This document shows positions 26,123-34,708 of a DNA stretch of 64,000 bases, in pieces. The notes under the pieces are model-generated. The model searched no databases. It worked only from the letters and a program-made list of their open reading frames with translations, and had not been told where the DNA came from. This DNA is from Amycolatopsis regifaucium. GTDB lineage: Bacteria; Actinomycetota; Actinomycetes; Mycobacteriales; Pseudonocardiaceae. The stretch's first letter is position 1; the number at the start of each line of letters is the position of its first letter. The position numbers were made by a program, and so were the translations under genes. The stretch covers positions 907,031-971,030 of the forward strand of contig NZ_LQCI01000034.1 of NCBI RefSeq assembly GCF_001613935.1, given 5' to 3'.

Positions 26123-26930
26123 GACCAGGCCATCGGACGCCGCCGTCGAGCATCGGCGCCAGGAGATCCTCGACCACGTCATCGCCGCCGGCGAGGTCCG
26201 CATCGACGACCTCACCACGCGCTTCGGCGTCAGCCTGATGACGATGCACCGCGACCTCGACGACCTCGCCGAGCGCCGTCTCCTCCGCAAACTCCGCGGC
26301 AAGGTCGAGGCCTACCCGGCGACGACCATGGAGTCGGCCGCCCGCTTCCGCGACACCTTCAACCAGGCCGCGAAGGACGCGCTGGGCGAGGCCGCCGCGG
26401 CCCACGTCCAGTCCGGCCAGACCGTCTTCGTCGACGACTCGACGACGCTCTTCCCGCTCGTCCGCCGCCTCGGCGCGATCGAAGACCTGACCGTCATCAC
26501 CAATTCGCTCGAAGCCGCCCGCATCCTCGGCCCGGCGAAGAGCGTCGAGGTCGTTCTCGCCGGCGGCCGCTATCACCACGAGTTCGATTCGTGCGCCGGG
26601 CCGGATGTCCTCGCCTTCCTCGAACGCACCCACGCCGACATCGCGTTCGTCTCGGTCGCCGCGGTCGCCGTCGGCCGCCTGTTCCACCCCGTCCAGGATT
26701 ACGCCGCGCTCAAGCAGGCCGCGCTGCGCATCGCCAGCCACAACGTCCTGGTCGTCGACAACTCCAAGTTCGGCCGCACCGCCACGTTCGCGCACGGCGA
26801 CATCGGCGACTACGACCTCCTGATCACCGACGACCTGACACCGACCGAGGAGATCGAGGCCGCGCTGAACGCGGGCACGGCCATCGAGCAGGTCGAGTGC
26901 GACCCAGAGGGGCCGGAATATGAAATCTGA
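26115..26930 (+). CDS. DeoR/GlpR-family transcriptional regulator
   Basis: 271 residues from ATG 26115 (a GTG at 26106 adds three). N-terminal DeoR winged helix: RRQEILDHVIAAGEVRIDDL and FGVSLMTMHRDLDDLAERRL (about 12-60). C-terminal sugar-phosphate sensor domain with VFVDDSTTLFPL, VITNSLEAA, LAGGRYHH, VVDNSKFGR. It is co-transcribed with xylulokinase (11-base overlap), so a sugar such as xylulose (or its phosphate) is the probable inducer. No clear ribosome site, so the start is uncertain. Confidence 0.9.
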   Translation: MSKTRPSDAAVEHRRQEILDHVIAAGEVRIDDLTTRFGVSLMTMHRDLDDLAERRLLRKLRGKVEAYPATTMESAARFRDTFNQAAKDALGEAAAAHVQSGQTVFVDDSTTLFPLVRRLGAIEDLTVITNSLEAARILGPAKSVEVVLAGGRYHHEFDSCAGPDVLAFLERTHADIAFVSVAAVAVGRLFHPVQDYAALKQAALRIASHNVLVVDNSKFGRTATFAHGDIGDYDLLITDDLTPTEEIEAALNAGTAIEQVECDPEGPEYEI

Positions 26931-28347
26931 CCTGGTCGCCGGAATCGACTCGTCCACCCAGTCGACGAAGGTCGTCGTCTGCGACGCGAACACCGGCGAG
27001 ATCGTCCGCACCGGCCGCGCTTCGCACCCCGACGGCACCGAGGTCGCCCCCTCGGCGTGGTGGGACGCGCTGCGCGAGGCCACGGACGGCCTGCTGGACG
27101 GCGTCGGAGCGATCGGCGTCGGCGGTCAGCAGCACGGCATGGTCACCCTGGACGAAGCGGGCGAGGTCGTCCGCCCCGCGCTGCTGTGGAACGACACCCG
27201 GTCCGCGAAGGCGGCCGAAGACCTCGGAAGTGAACTCGGCGCGGAGAACTGGGCGAAGTCCGTCGGCTCGGTCCCGGTCGCCAGCTTCACCGTCACGAAA
27301 CTGCGCTGGATGGCGGAGCACGAGCCCGAGCTGGCCGATCGCGTCGCCCGTGTCCTGCTCCCGCACGACTGGCTGACCTGGCGGCTGCTGGGTGACGGCG
27401 CCGAGCCGGTCACCGACCGGGGCGACGCTTCCGGCACCGGCTACTTCTCGCCCGCCACCGGCACTTACCGCCAAGACCTCCTCGCGCACGCCTTCGGTGG
27501 CCGGACCCCGGAACTGCCCAGGGTCGTCGGTCCCGCCGAGGCCGTGGGGCACACGCCGGACGGGATCCTGGTCTCGGCCGGAACCGGCGACAACATGGCC
27601 GCCGCGCTGGGGCTCGAACTCGTCCCCGGCGACGTCGTGGTCTCGCTGGGCACCAGCGGCACCGTCTTCGGTGTCTCCGAGACCGCGAGCGCCGATCCCA
27701 CCGGCATCGTCGCCGGCTTCGCCGACGCCACCGGCCGGTTCCTGCCGCTCGCCTGCACCCTCAACGCCGCCCGCGTGCTCACCGCCACGTCCGCGATGCT
27801 CGGCGTCGAGCTCGCGGACTTCGACGAACTGGCGCTCGCCGCCAGTCCCGGCTCCGGCGGCCTCACCTTCCTGCCCTACCTCGACGGCGAGCGGACACCG
27901 AACCTCCCGGACGCCAAGGGCACGCTCTTCGGCCTGACCCGCGCGAACATGACGCCGGACAACCTCGCCCGCGCCGCCGTCGAAGGCATGTTGTGCGGAC
28001 TCGCCGCCGGCCTCGACGCCCTGCGCGAACAGGGGCTGGAGGTCCGCCGCGTGCTCCTGATCGGTGGCGGCGCGCAGTCGGCCGCCGTCCGCGCGGTCGC
28101 GCCGATCGTGTTCGGCGTGCCCGTCGTCATCCCCGAGGTCGCCGAGTACGTCGCGGTCGGTGCCGCACGGCAGGCGGCCTGGGCCCTCGCTTCCAGCACG
28201 GAACCTCCCCGCTGGCAGGAACAGCACGGCTACACCCCACTCGAGCCGACCGAGGCGGACAGCGCCGAGGGGCGCCGGATCCGGCAACGGCATCTCGAGG
28301 CCCGCGAACTCGGGCACGGCATTTCCGCGAAACCGAAAGAGGACTGA
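26920..28347 (+). CDS. xylB: Xylulokinase
   Basis: 475 residues, FGGY carbohydrate kinase. It shows GIDSSTQSTKVVV near the N-terminus, GGQQHGMV, LLWNDTRS, DASGTGYF, SAGTGDNMAAALG, VSLGTSGTVF and GGGAQSAAVR. The ATG overlaps the regulator's end by 11 bases. It phosphorylates D-xylulose to feed the pentose phosphate pathway. No xylose isomerase is nearby, so the physiological sugar could differ (xylulose or arabitol); this is unresolved. Confidence 0.92.
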   Translation: MKSDLVAGIDSSTQSTKVVVCDANTGEIVRTGRASHPDGTEVAPSAWWDALREATDGLLDGVGAIGVGGQQHGMVTLDEAGEVVRPALLWNDTRSAKAAEDLGSELGAENWAKSVGSVPVASFTVTKLRWMAEHEPELADRVARVLLPHDWLTWRLLGDGAEPVTDRGDASGTGYFSPATGTYRQDLLAHAFGGRTPELPRVVGPAEAVGHTPDGILVSAGTGDNMAAALGLELVPGDVVVSLGTSGTVFGVSETASADPTGIVAGFADATGRFLPLACTLNAARVLTATSAMLGVELADFDELALAASPGSGGLTFLPYLDGERTPNLPDAKGTLFGLTRANMTPDNLARAAVEGMLCGLAAGLDALREQGLEVRRVLLIGGGAQSAAVRAVAPIVFGVPVVIPEVAEYVAVGAARQAAWALASSTEPPRWQEQHGYTPLEPTEADSAEGRRIRQRHLEARELGHGISAKPKED

Positions 28348-28351
28348 ACCG

Positions 28352-29443
<1,092 letters not shown>

Positions 29444-29471
29444 GCCCGGTCGTGGGAAACTGGTGGTCGTT

Positions 29472-30611
29472 ATGACCGCCAGTTTCCCGCGTGCCGAAGT
29501 CGTGATCGACCTCTCCGCCATCCGGCACAACGTCGCCCTGCTCGCTTCCCGCGCCCCCGGTGCCCAGACGATGGCCGTGGTCAAGGCCGACGGCTACGGG
29601 CACGGCGCGCTCGAGGTCGGGCGGGCCGCCGTCGAAGGCGGGGCGACCTGGCTGGGTACCTGCTCCCTTGACGAAGCGATCGCGCTGCGCCGCGCGGGGA
29701 TCGGGGTCCGGCTCTTCAGCTGGCTCGACACTCCCGAAGCCGACTTCGCGACCGCTGTCGCCGAAGACATCGACGTCGCTGTCAGCTCCCTCGACGAACT
29801 CGCTCGCGTGGCCGACGGCGCGCGCCGGGCGCGCGACTTCAGCGGGCTAAACGCGACCTCGCGAGTGCACCTCAAGATCGACACCGGCCTCTCCCGAAAC
29901 GGCTGCCCACCCGCGGAATGGCAGGCGCTTGTGCAGGCGGCGGCCGCCGCTGAGCCGCTCGTCGAGGTCGTCGCGATCTGGTCGCACCTCGCCTGTGCCG
30001 ACGAGCCGGGCCACCCTTCCATCGACGCGCAGGCCAAGCGGTTCGACGAGGCCTACGACGTCGCCCGCGCGGCCGGTCTGAACCCGATGCGTCACCTCGC
30101 GAACTCCGCCGCCGTGCTGACCAGGCCGGATCTCCACTTCGACCTCGTGCGCCCCGGGATCGCGATCTACGGGCTGAACCCGATACCCGCCGCCGAGGAG
30201 CTGCGCCCGGCGATGACCTTCAAGTCCTCGGTCGTGCTCACGAAACGCATCGCGGCAGGCGAGTCCGTGTCTTACGGGCACACCTGGACCGCCGAGCGCG
30301 ACACCACCCTCGCCCTCGTGCCGGTCGGTTACGCCGATGGCGTGCCTCGGTCGCTGTCGGGCCGGATGGACGTCTGGCTCGGCGGACGTCGCCGTCCAGT
30401 GGTCGGACGCGTCTGCATGGACCAACTGATCGTCGATTGCGGAGATGACGAGCCCGCCGTCGGAAGCGAAGTGATCCTCTTCGGCCAGGGGACGTTTGGC
30501 GAGCCGACCGCCCGGGAATGGGCGGACAAGCTGGGGACGATCGACTACGAGATCGTGACCTCGATGTACCGCCCGCGAATCCACCGGACGTATCTGGAGG
30601 CAGGCTCGTGA
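29472..30611 (+). CDS. alr: Alanine racemase
   Basis: 379 residues from ATG 29472 (GTG 29463 possible). PLP Lys38 in AVVKADGYGHG and the catalytic Tyr268 in SYGHTW are present. It makes D-alanine for peptidoglycan. A dispersed palindrome is read in frame as residues 120-129 (ARDFSGLNAT), just before the conserved RVHLKIDTGLSRNG. Homologues are usually shorter there, so the element looks like a tolerated insertion in a surface loop. The stop overlaps the next start (GTGA). Confidence 0.96.
   Translation: MTASFPRAEVVIDLSAIRHNVALLASRAPGAQTMAVVKADGYGHGALEVGRAAVEGGATWLGTCSLDEAIALRRAGIGVRLFSWLDTPEADFATAVAEDIDVAVSSLDELARVADGARRARDFSGLNATSRVHLKIDTGLSRNGCPPAEWQALVQAAAAAEPLVEVVAIWSHLACADEPGHPSIDAQAKRFDEAYDVARAAGLNPMRHLANSAAVLTRPDLHFDLVRPGIAIYGLNPIPAAEELRPAMTFKSSVVLTKRIAAGESVSYGHTWTAERDTTLALVPVGYADGVPRSLSGRMDVWLGGRRRPVVGRVCMDQLIVDCGDDEPAVGSEVILFGQGTFGEPTAREWADKLGTIDYEIVTSMYRPRIHRTYLEAGS
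29831..29857 (+). repeat. Dispersed palindromic element inside alr
   Basis: GCGCGACTTCAGC-GG-GCTAAACGCGAC, 27 bases, a multiple of three. Read as RDFSGLNAT in the stop-free frame. Confidence 0.8.
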
Positions 30612-31705
30612 CACCTTCACGACGACTGCTGGCCATCGTCGGCGGGGTCGGGGCGGTGGCCACCGGCACCGCCGCCGCGATCGCCGTCGCCGCACAGCAG
30701 CGGCGGCAGAGTGAGGATCCGTTCGTGGACGAGCCGTTGGGGGATCTTGAACCGGATCGGACATCGACCGTGGCGGCGGAGGACGGCACGCCGCTCACGG
30801 TCGAGGAGATCGATCCGGCCGATGGGGGCGAACCGGAGCTGACCGTCGTCGGCGTGCACGGGTTCGCGCTGTCGAAGCGCTGCTGGCATTTCCAGCGGCG
30901 AGACCTCGCGTCACTGAGGTTGCCGCGGGTGAGGCAGGTTTACTACGACCATCGCGGGCACGGGCTTTCCGGCGCCGCGAACGCCGAAACCAGCACCATC
31001 GAACAGCTCGCGCGCGACCTCGACATGGTCGTGCGTTCGGTGGCGCCGGAGGGACCCATCGTGCTCATGGGGCACTCGATGGGCGGCATGGTGATCATGG
31101 AGCTCGCCGCGGAGCACCCTGAACTGTTCGACGACCGCGTGTGCGGCGTCGCGTTCATCGCGACGGCCGCGGGTGAGGTCGGCGCGCGAGGGCTGCCAAG
31201 GTCGCTGCTTTCGAAGTACAACCCGCTCACCCGGGGTGTCGGCGGCCTGGCGGGCTGGCAGCCGGGCCTGGTCGAGTTCGTGCGGGCGGCGGGCGGGCAG
31301 CTGACCAGGCAGGCTGTCCGGAGGCTGGCGTTCGGCAGCCGGGAGGTGTCGCCGCGCCTCGTCGACTTCATGCTGGAAATGCTCGAAGTGACGCCGGTGC
31401 GCGGGCTCGTGAACTTCGTCGACACGCTGGGCAGCCACAATCGGTATGCCGCGCTCGCCGGGTTGAAGCACGCGCATGTGCTGGTCATCGGCGGGGATTC
31501 CGACCGCTTCACGCCGATCGCGCACGCCGAGCGGATCGCGGCCGAACTGCCGGACGCGGAGCTGGTGCGCGTGCGCGGCGCGGGACACATGGTGCAGCTG
31601 GAACAACCTGAACTGGTGAACAGCCACCTGATCGACCTGATGCAACGGTGCACGGGCACCGATGGTGAACCTTCCGACCGGCGGACCTGGTGGTGGCAGC
31701 GCTGA
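30608..31705 (+). CDS. Alpha/beta hydrolase with N-terminal membrane segment
   Basis: 365 residues. The GTG overlaps the alr stop by four bases (GTGA). A hydrophobic helix (about 8-28) probably anchors or exports it. The hydrolase core shows VGVHGFALSKRCWHF, GHSMGGMVIM (Ser near 157), GGDSDRFTP (acid) and GAGHMVQLE (His). Position between alr and tsaE suggests an Rv3423-3422-type neighbourhood, but the substrate is not known. Confidence 0.85.
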   Translation: MTPSRRLLAIVGGVGAVATGTAAAIAVAAQQRRQSEDPFVDEPLGDLEPDRTSTVAAEDGTPLTVEEIDPADGGEPELTVVGVHGFALSKRCWHFQRRDLASLRLPRVRQVYYDHRGHGLSGAANAETSTIEQLARDLDMVVRSVAPEGPIVLMGHSMGGMVIMELAAEHPELFDDRVCGVAFIATAAGEVGARGLPRSLLSKYNPLTRGVGGLAGWQPGLVEFVRAAGGQLTRQAVRRLAFGSREVSPRLVDFMLEMLEVTPVRGLVNFVDTLGSHNRYAALAGLKHAHVLVIGGDSDRFTPIAHAERIAAELPDAELVRVRGAGHMVQLEQPELVNSHLIDLMQRCTGTDGEPSDRRTWWWQR

Positions 31706-32169
31706 TGAACTTCGCATTCCCGACTCCCGAGTCGACCATGGACTTCGGGCGTGCGCTCGGGCGTTCCCTGCGCGCGGGCGATCTGGTGTTGCTCGCCGGG
31801 CCGCTCGGGGCGGGCAAGACGACGCTGACCCGCGGGATCGCGGACGGTCTCGGCGTCGGCGGGCGGGTCAGCTCGCCGACGTTCGTGCTGGCCCGGGTCC
31901 ATCCGGCGGGTGAAGCCGGGGTCGCTTTGGTGCACGTCGACGCGTACCGCCTGGGCGGGGACCTCTCGCAGCTCGACGACCTGGACCTCGACACCGAACT
32001 GGAGAGGTCCGCGCTGGTGGTCGAGTGGGGTGAGGGTGCCGCGGAGCGGCTTTCGGACGACTACCTCGTCGTACGCCTGGAGCGTCGCGACGACGATGTC
32101 CGCATGGTCACCTTGGAACCGCACGGTACCTGGGCGTCCCGTACCCCCGACCTGCGTTTCGCGGGCTAA
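31705..32169 (+). CDS. tsaE: tRNA threonylcarbamoyladenosine biosynthesis ATPase TsaE
   Basis: 154 residues; ATPase partner of TsaB/TsaD for t6A on ANN-decoding tRNAs. Walker A GPLGAGKTTL, SSPTFVL and VDAYRLGG are typical. The ATG overlaps the previous stop by one base (TGATG); in-frame GTGs at 31690/31693 lie within the upstream gene. The last residues (LRFAG) and the TAA stop come from a dispersed palindrome (32154-32177). Confidence 0.93.
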   Translation: MNFAFPTPESTMDFGRALGRSLRAGDLVLLAGPLGAGKTTLTRGIADGLGVGGRVSSPTFVLARVHPAGEAGVALVHVDAYRLGGDLSQLDDLDLDTELERSALVVEWGEGAAERLSDDYLVVRLERRDDDVRMVTLEPHGTWASRTPDLRFAG

Positions 32170-32214
32170 TCGCGATCTGCGGGCCGGAGCGCGTTTAGCG
32201 GGCTAAACGCGATC
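32154..32214 (+). repeat. Two dispersed palindromic elements at the end of tsaE
   Basis: Element 1 (32154-32177) is GCGTTTCGC-GG-GCTAATCGCGATC and contains the tsaE stop. Element 2 (32189-32214) is GCGCGTTTAGC-GG-GCTAAACGCGATC. Eleven bases separate them. Confidence 0.88.
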
Positions 32215-32284
32215 TCACCCGGATGCCGCGTCAGGGCGGAGCCGGCAGAGCGTCCCCTTCGCGCCCCAAGCGGGGTTTGAGGGC

Positions 32285-32317
32285 GCGCATGCCGCTGACT
32301 CCTACAGCGGCATGCGC
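32285..32317 (+). terminator. Hairpin after tsaE, possible terminator
   Basis: Perfect 13-base stem GCGCATGCCGCTG / CAGCGGCATGCGC with a 7-base loop. No T-run follows, so function is uncertain. It could serve either strand. Confidence 0.5.
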
Positions 32318-32339
32318 ACCCTGTCCGGTCAGGCCGCGC

Positions 32340-32750
32340 CTAGACGGCCGGGGCCGGGCCACTTCGGCCGCGCCGATGGTGAAGCCACCACAGCCCGCAC
32401 AGGCCGATCACCCCGGTTTGCGCGGCTGGCGTCGCGACGATGGCCAGTGCGAGGAGTGCGGTGATCAAAGCGAACCAGTAGAGCAGGACGCGCCTGGTGT
32501 TTTCCCGGCTGCCGAAGAACGTGCTTCGCCAGAAATCGGGCCACTGATCCGCTGGACGCAGATGGACGCGTCGGCAGGCGGGGTCGGTGACCATGCCGGC
32601 CGGTTCGCCTGCCAAATCGAGTAATTCGTCGAGACTGACTTCTGCCGGGTGACACCCGCCGTGGTGATCCTGGTTCGTATCCGGGGTCATCGCGTGCGGC
32701 TGGGGTGGCTCCTCTGGCATACCGCCGGAACACGGCGCTACGCTGGGCAT
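32340..32750 (-). CDS. Two-helix membrane protein of unknown function
   Basis: 136 residues from ATG 32750, which has GGAGG 8 bases upstream; an ATG at 32765 lacks such a site. The N-terminal half is hydrophilic and His/Pro/Asp-rich (DTNQDHHGG, VSLDELLDLAG). Two closely spaced hydrophobic stretches near the C-terminus (YWFALITALLALAIVATPA and TGVIGLCGLWWL) suggest a hairpin in the membrane. It is not recognised. It sits in the block that separates tsaE from tsaB. Confidence 0.6.
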   Translation of the reverse strand: MPSVAPCSGGMPEEPPQPHAMTPDTNQDHHGGCHPAEVSLDELLDLAGEPAGMVTDPACRRVHLRPADQWPDFWRSTFFGSRENTRRVLLYWFALITALLALAIVATPAAQTGVIGLCGLWWLHHRRGRSGPAPAV

Positions 32751-32800
32751 GTTTGACGCCTCCATAGAACTTTTCCGGGTTGATGGAGCTGTTGAACTTC

Positions 32801-32830
32801 AAGCGGCTCCCCGGGCATGGGGAGCCGCTT
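32801..32830. terminator. 12-base hairpin before the membrane-protein gene
   Basis: AAGCGGCTCCCC / GGGGAGCCGCTT with loop GGGCAT. It looks like a factor-independent terminator stem, but no T-run is seen. It could also be a leader hairpin of the minus-strand gene. Confidence 0.4.
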
Positions 32831-33296
32831 CCTTATGTGCGGTGTTTCGGTGGTTGCCGAGCCGCAACACCAGCCATTGTGGACGAACTTTCCGGACCTA
32901 CGGGGCGGTAAGTGAAAGGTTGCTGAATTCTGCGGTGAGCGGTCGGCGTAATTCACCCCGGGTCATCGGATTGTGCCGCTATAACTCGAAAGAGTGGTTG
33001 CGGGCGCGGGGCGCCATCTTATTGCGCAGAGAGCGAGAGCGGAGTCCACTCAGGGTGGTTCGCCTTCACGCTATCGAGTGATGTCTCGTTATCGGTCGGG
33101 GAAGAATTGTTCGGTAGCGGACATTCGGCCGGGGCATTCGCACATGCAGATGACCGTGATCGGCATATCGTGCCCACTCAACGCCGACCTTCGACCGTTT
33201 GCCGCTTCCCATTCCGCGGTGAATGGTCATGGGCCCCGACGCCACGGAAGGTATCGATGATTTTTCAATCACCTTCGCCCGCTCCGCCTGCGTCAA
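32831..33296. other. AT-richer stretch without a recognised gene
   Basis: About 465 bases noticeably richer in A/T than the surroundings. Reading frames in it are short and lack the third-position GC bias of neighbouring genes. No tRNA or known RNA was seen. It may be regulatory sequence or decayed foreign DNA. Confidence 0.4.
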
Positions 33297-33389
33297 GTCG
33301 ACTTTCGCCCCCTAATCGCGACGCGTAGGCAGGCGAAGCAGGGAGCGTCGTGGCGGCCCGGATCGCGTTTAGGGGGCTAAACGCGATCC
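33297..33389 (+). repeat. Composite pair of dispersed elements; right copy gives the stop of the carboxyltransferase
   Basis: Left element 33297-33325 (GTCGACTTTCGC then CCCCTAATCGCGACGCG). The spacer resembles that of 21467-21558 (GTAGGCA...AAGCAGGG). Right element 33360-33389 (GGATCGCGTTTAG then GGGGCTAAACGCGATCC). The minus-strand TAG at 33377-33379 within it ends the gene to the right. Confidence 0.88.
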
Positions 33390-34708
33390 GGGCGGCCGAC
33401 GACGGAGCGCGCGATTCCCAGGTCGACCAGGTCTTGGGGGCGTAGCCGCAGGTGGTCCGCGAGGGCGGGGACTTCGTCGGCGGGCAGCTTCAGGATCGCC
33501 GCGGCCGCCTCCGGCGCGGTGACCGAGAAGTACGCGTCGGGCGTCACCCAGGTCGACCCCGGCGCCGCGAACGCGAGCGCGCCACCGGACCCGCCTTCCC
33601 CGATCACCAGCGTCGTCATCGGCACGGCCGCGCTCGCGACCGCCTCGAACAGTTCCGCGATCGCGGCTCCGGCGCCGTCTCGCTCGGCCGCCGCGTCGTT
33701 GGCCGCGCCAGGGGTGTCGACGAGGGTGAGCACCGGGATCCCGAGCCTGGACGCGAGCCGCACCAGACGCGCCGCCGTCCGGAAGCCCGCGGGCAGCGTC
33801 GGCGTTCCGCATTGTGCCGCGTACGCGATCGCCCGGCCGTCTCGCCAGCCGAAGCCGCAGAGGACACCGGCGTCGACTCCTCCGCACCTGTCGCCCCAGA
33901 CCTCCTCACGCCAATCGAAGTACGCATCGAGGTACTCAGCCGCCCTCGGTCGATCAGCGGCGCGCGCCGCCTGAACCGCGTCCCATCCCCTCTCGGGCAA
34001 CTCCAGCGACCCCAGCGCGCCGGGAGGCTCAGCGGCCCCTGGCGTCCGCGAAGTCAGCAAGCGCAACCACCGTTCCAGCACAGCGGGCAGGTCGGCGGGC
34101 GGCACGATCTGATCGACCTGGCCCCACGCGAGTTTCGCTTCGGCCGTGTAGGCCTCCGCGGGCGCGTCGGCCGGCCGCACCCGGGAGCCGGCGAAACCAA
34201 CCTGTGCCTCGGGCAACGCGAGGATGACGTCGGCGCTCGCCCCGAGCGTCGCCCAGCCGCCACCCGTGGTCGGATCGCGCAGCACCGAGATCTGCGGTAC
34301 CGATCGGGCACCGGCCGCCGCCCGCGCGATGCGCTGCAACTGCGAAAGCGCGCGCATCCCTTGCTGCATGCGGCTGCCGCCGGTCGCGATCAGCGAAACC
34401 ACCGGCAGCCCGGCTTCCACCGCCCGCGCGAACGCCGCCTCCACGCGATCACCGGTCCGCTGACCGATCGATCCGCCGAGGAAGCCGAACTCGAAGGCGA
34501 TCACGACCGCCTCGACGTCACCGATCTTGGCGGTCCCGCAGAGGACGGACTCCTCTTCACCGGACCGCTCGGCGGCGGCTTCACGCGCCGCGCGGTAGCC
34601 CGGCCAGCCGATCGGCCCGTCGTCCGGCTCGTCGGATCGTGGGAGGTCCAGGTCCTCGAAACCGGTCGCGATCTCCTTGATGACGGTCCGCGCGGAAGGC
34701 CTGCTCAC
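33377..34708 (-). CDS. Acetyl/acyl-CoA carboxylase carboxyltransferase, fused beta/alpha-like subunits
   Basis: 443 residues. The N-terminal half resembles the AccD/beta half (FGFLGGSIGQRTGDRVEAAF, SLIATGGSRMQQG) and the C-terminal half AccA/alpha (ALTLVDTPGAAND-like VDTPGAANDAAAERDG, GEGGSGGALAFAAP). The AccD zinc-finger cysteines are not seen. GTG 34708 overlaps the malonyl-CoA synthetase stop (GTGA), so the two are coupled. The last codon before the stop and the stop are in a dispersed palindrome. The acceptor (acetyl- or another acyl-CoA) is not clear. Confidence 0.85.
   Translation of the reverse strand: MSRPSARTVIKEIATGFEDLDLPRSDEPDDGPIGWPGYRAAREAAAERSGEEESVLCGTAKIGDVEAVVIAFEFGFLGGSIGQRTGDRVEAAFARAVEAGLPVVSLIATGGSRMQQGMRALSQLQRIARAAAGARSVPQISVLRDPTTGGGWATLGASADVILALPEAQVGFAGSRVRPADAPAEAYTAEAKLAWGQVDQIVPPADLPAVLERWLRLLTSRTPGAAEPPGALGSLELPERGWDAVQAARAADRPRAAEYLDAYFDWREEVWGDRCGGVDAGVLCGFGWRDGRAIAYAAQCGTPTLPAGFRTAARLVRLASRLGIPVLTLVDTPGAANDAAAERDGAGAAIAELFEAVASAAVPMTTLVIGEGGSGGALAFAAPGSTWVTPDAYFSVTAPEAAAAILKLPADEVPALADHLRLRPQDLVDLGIARSVVGRPDRV

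Noticed and set aside
32749..33081. Plus-strand 110-codon frame in the AT-richer region
   Set aside because: Poor codon bias, no family likeness, and it starts within the leader of the minus-strand membrane protein gene.
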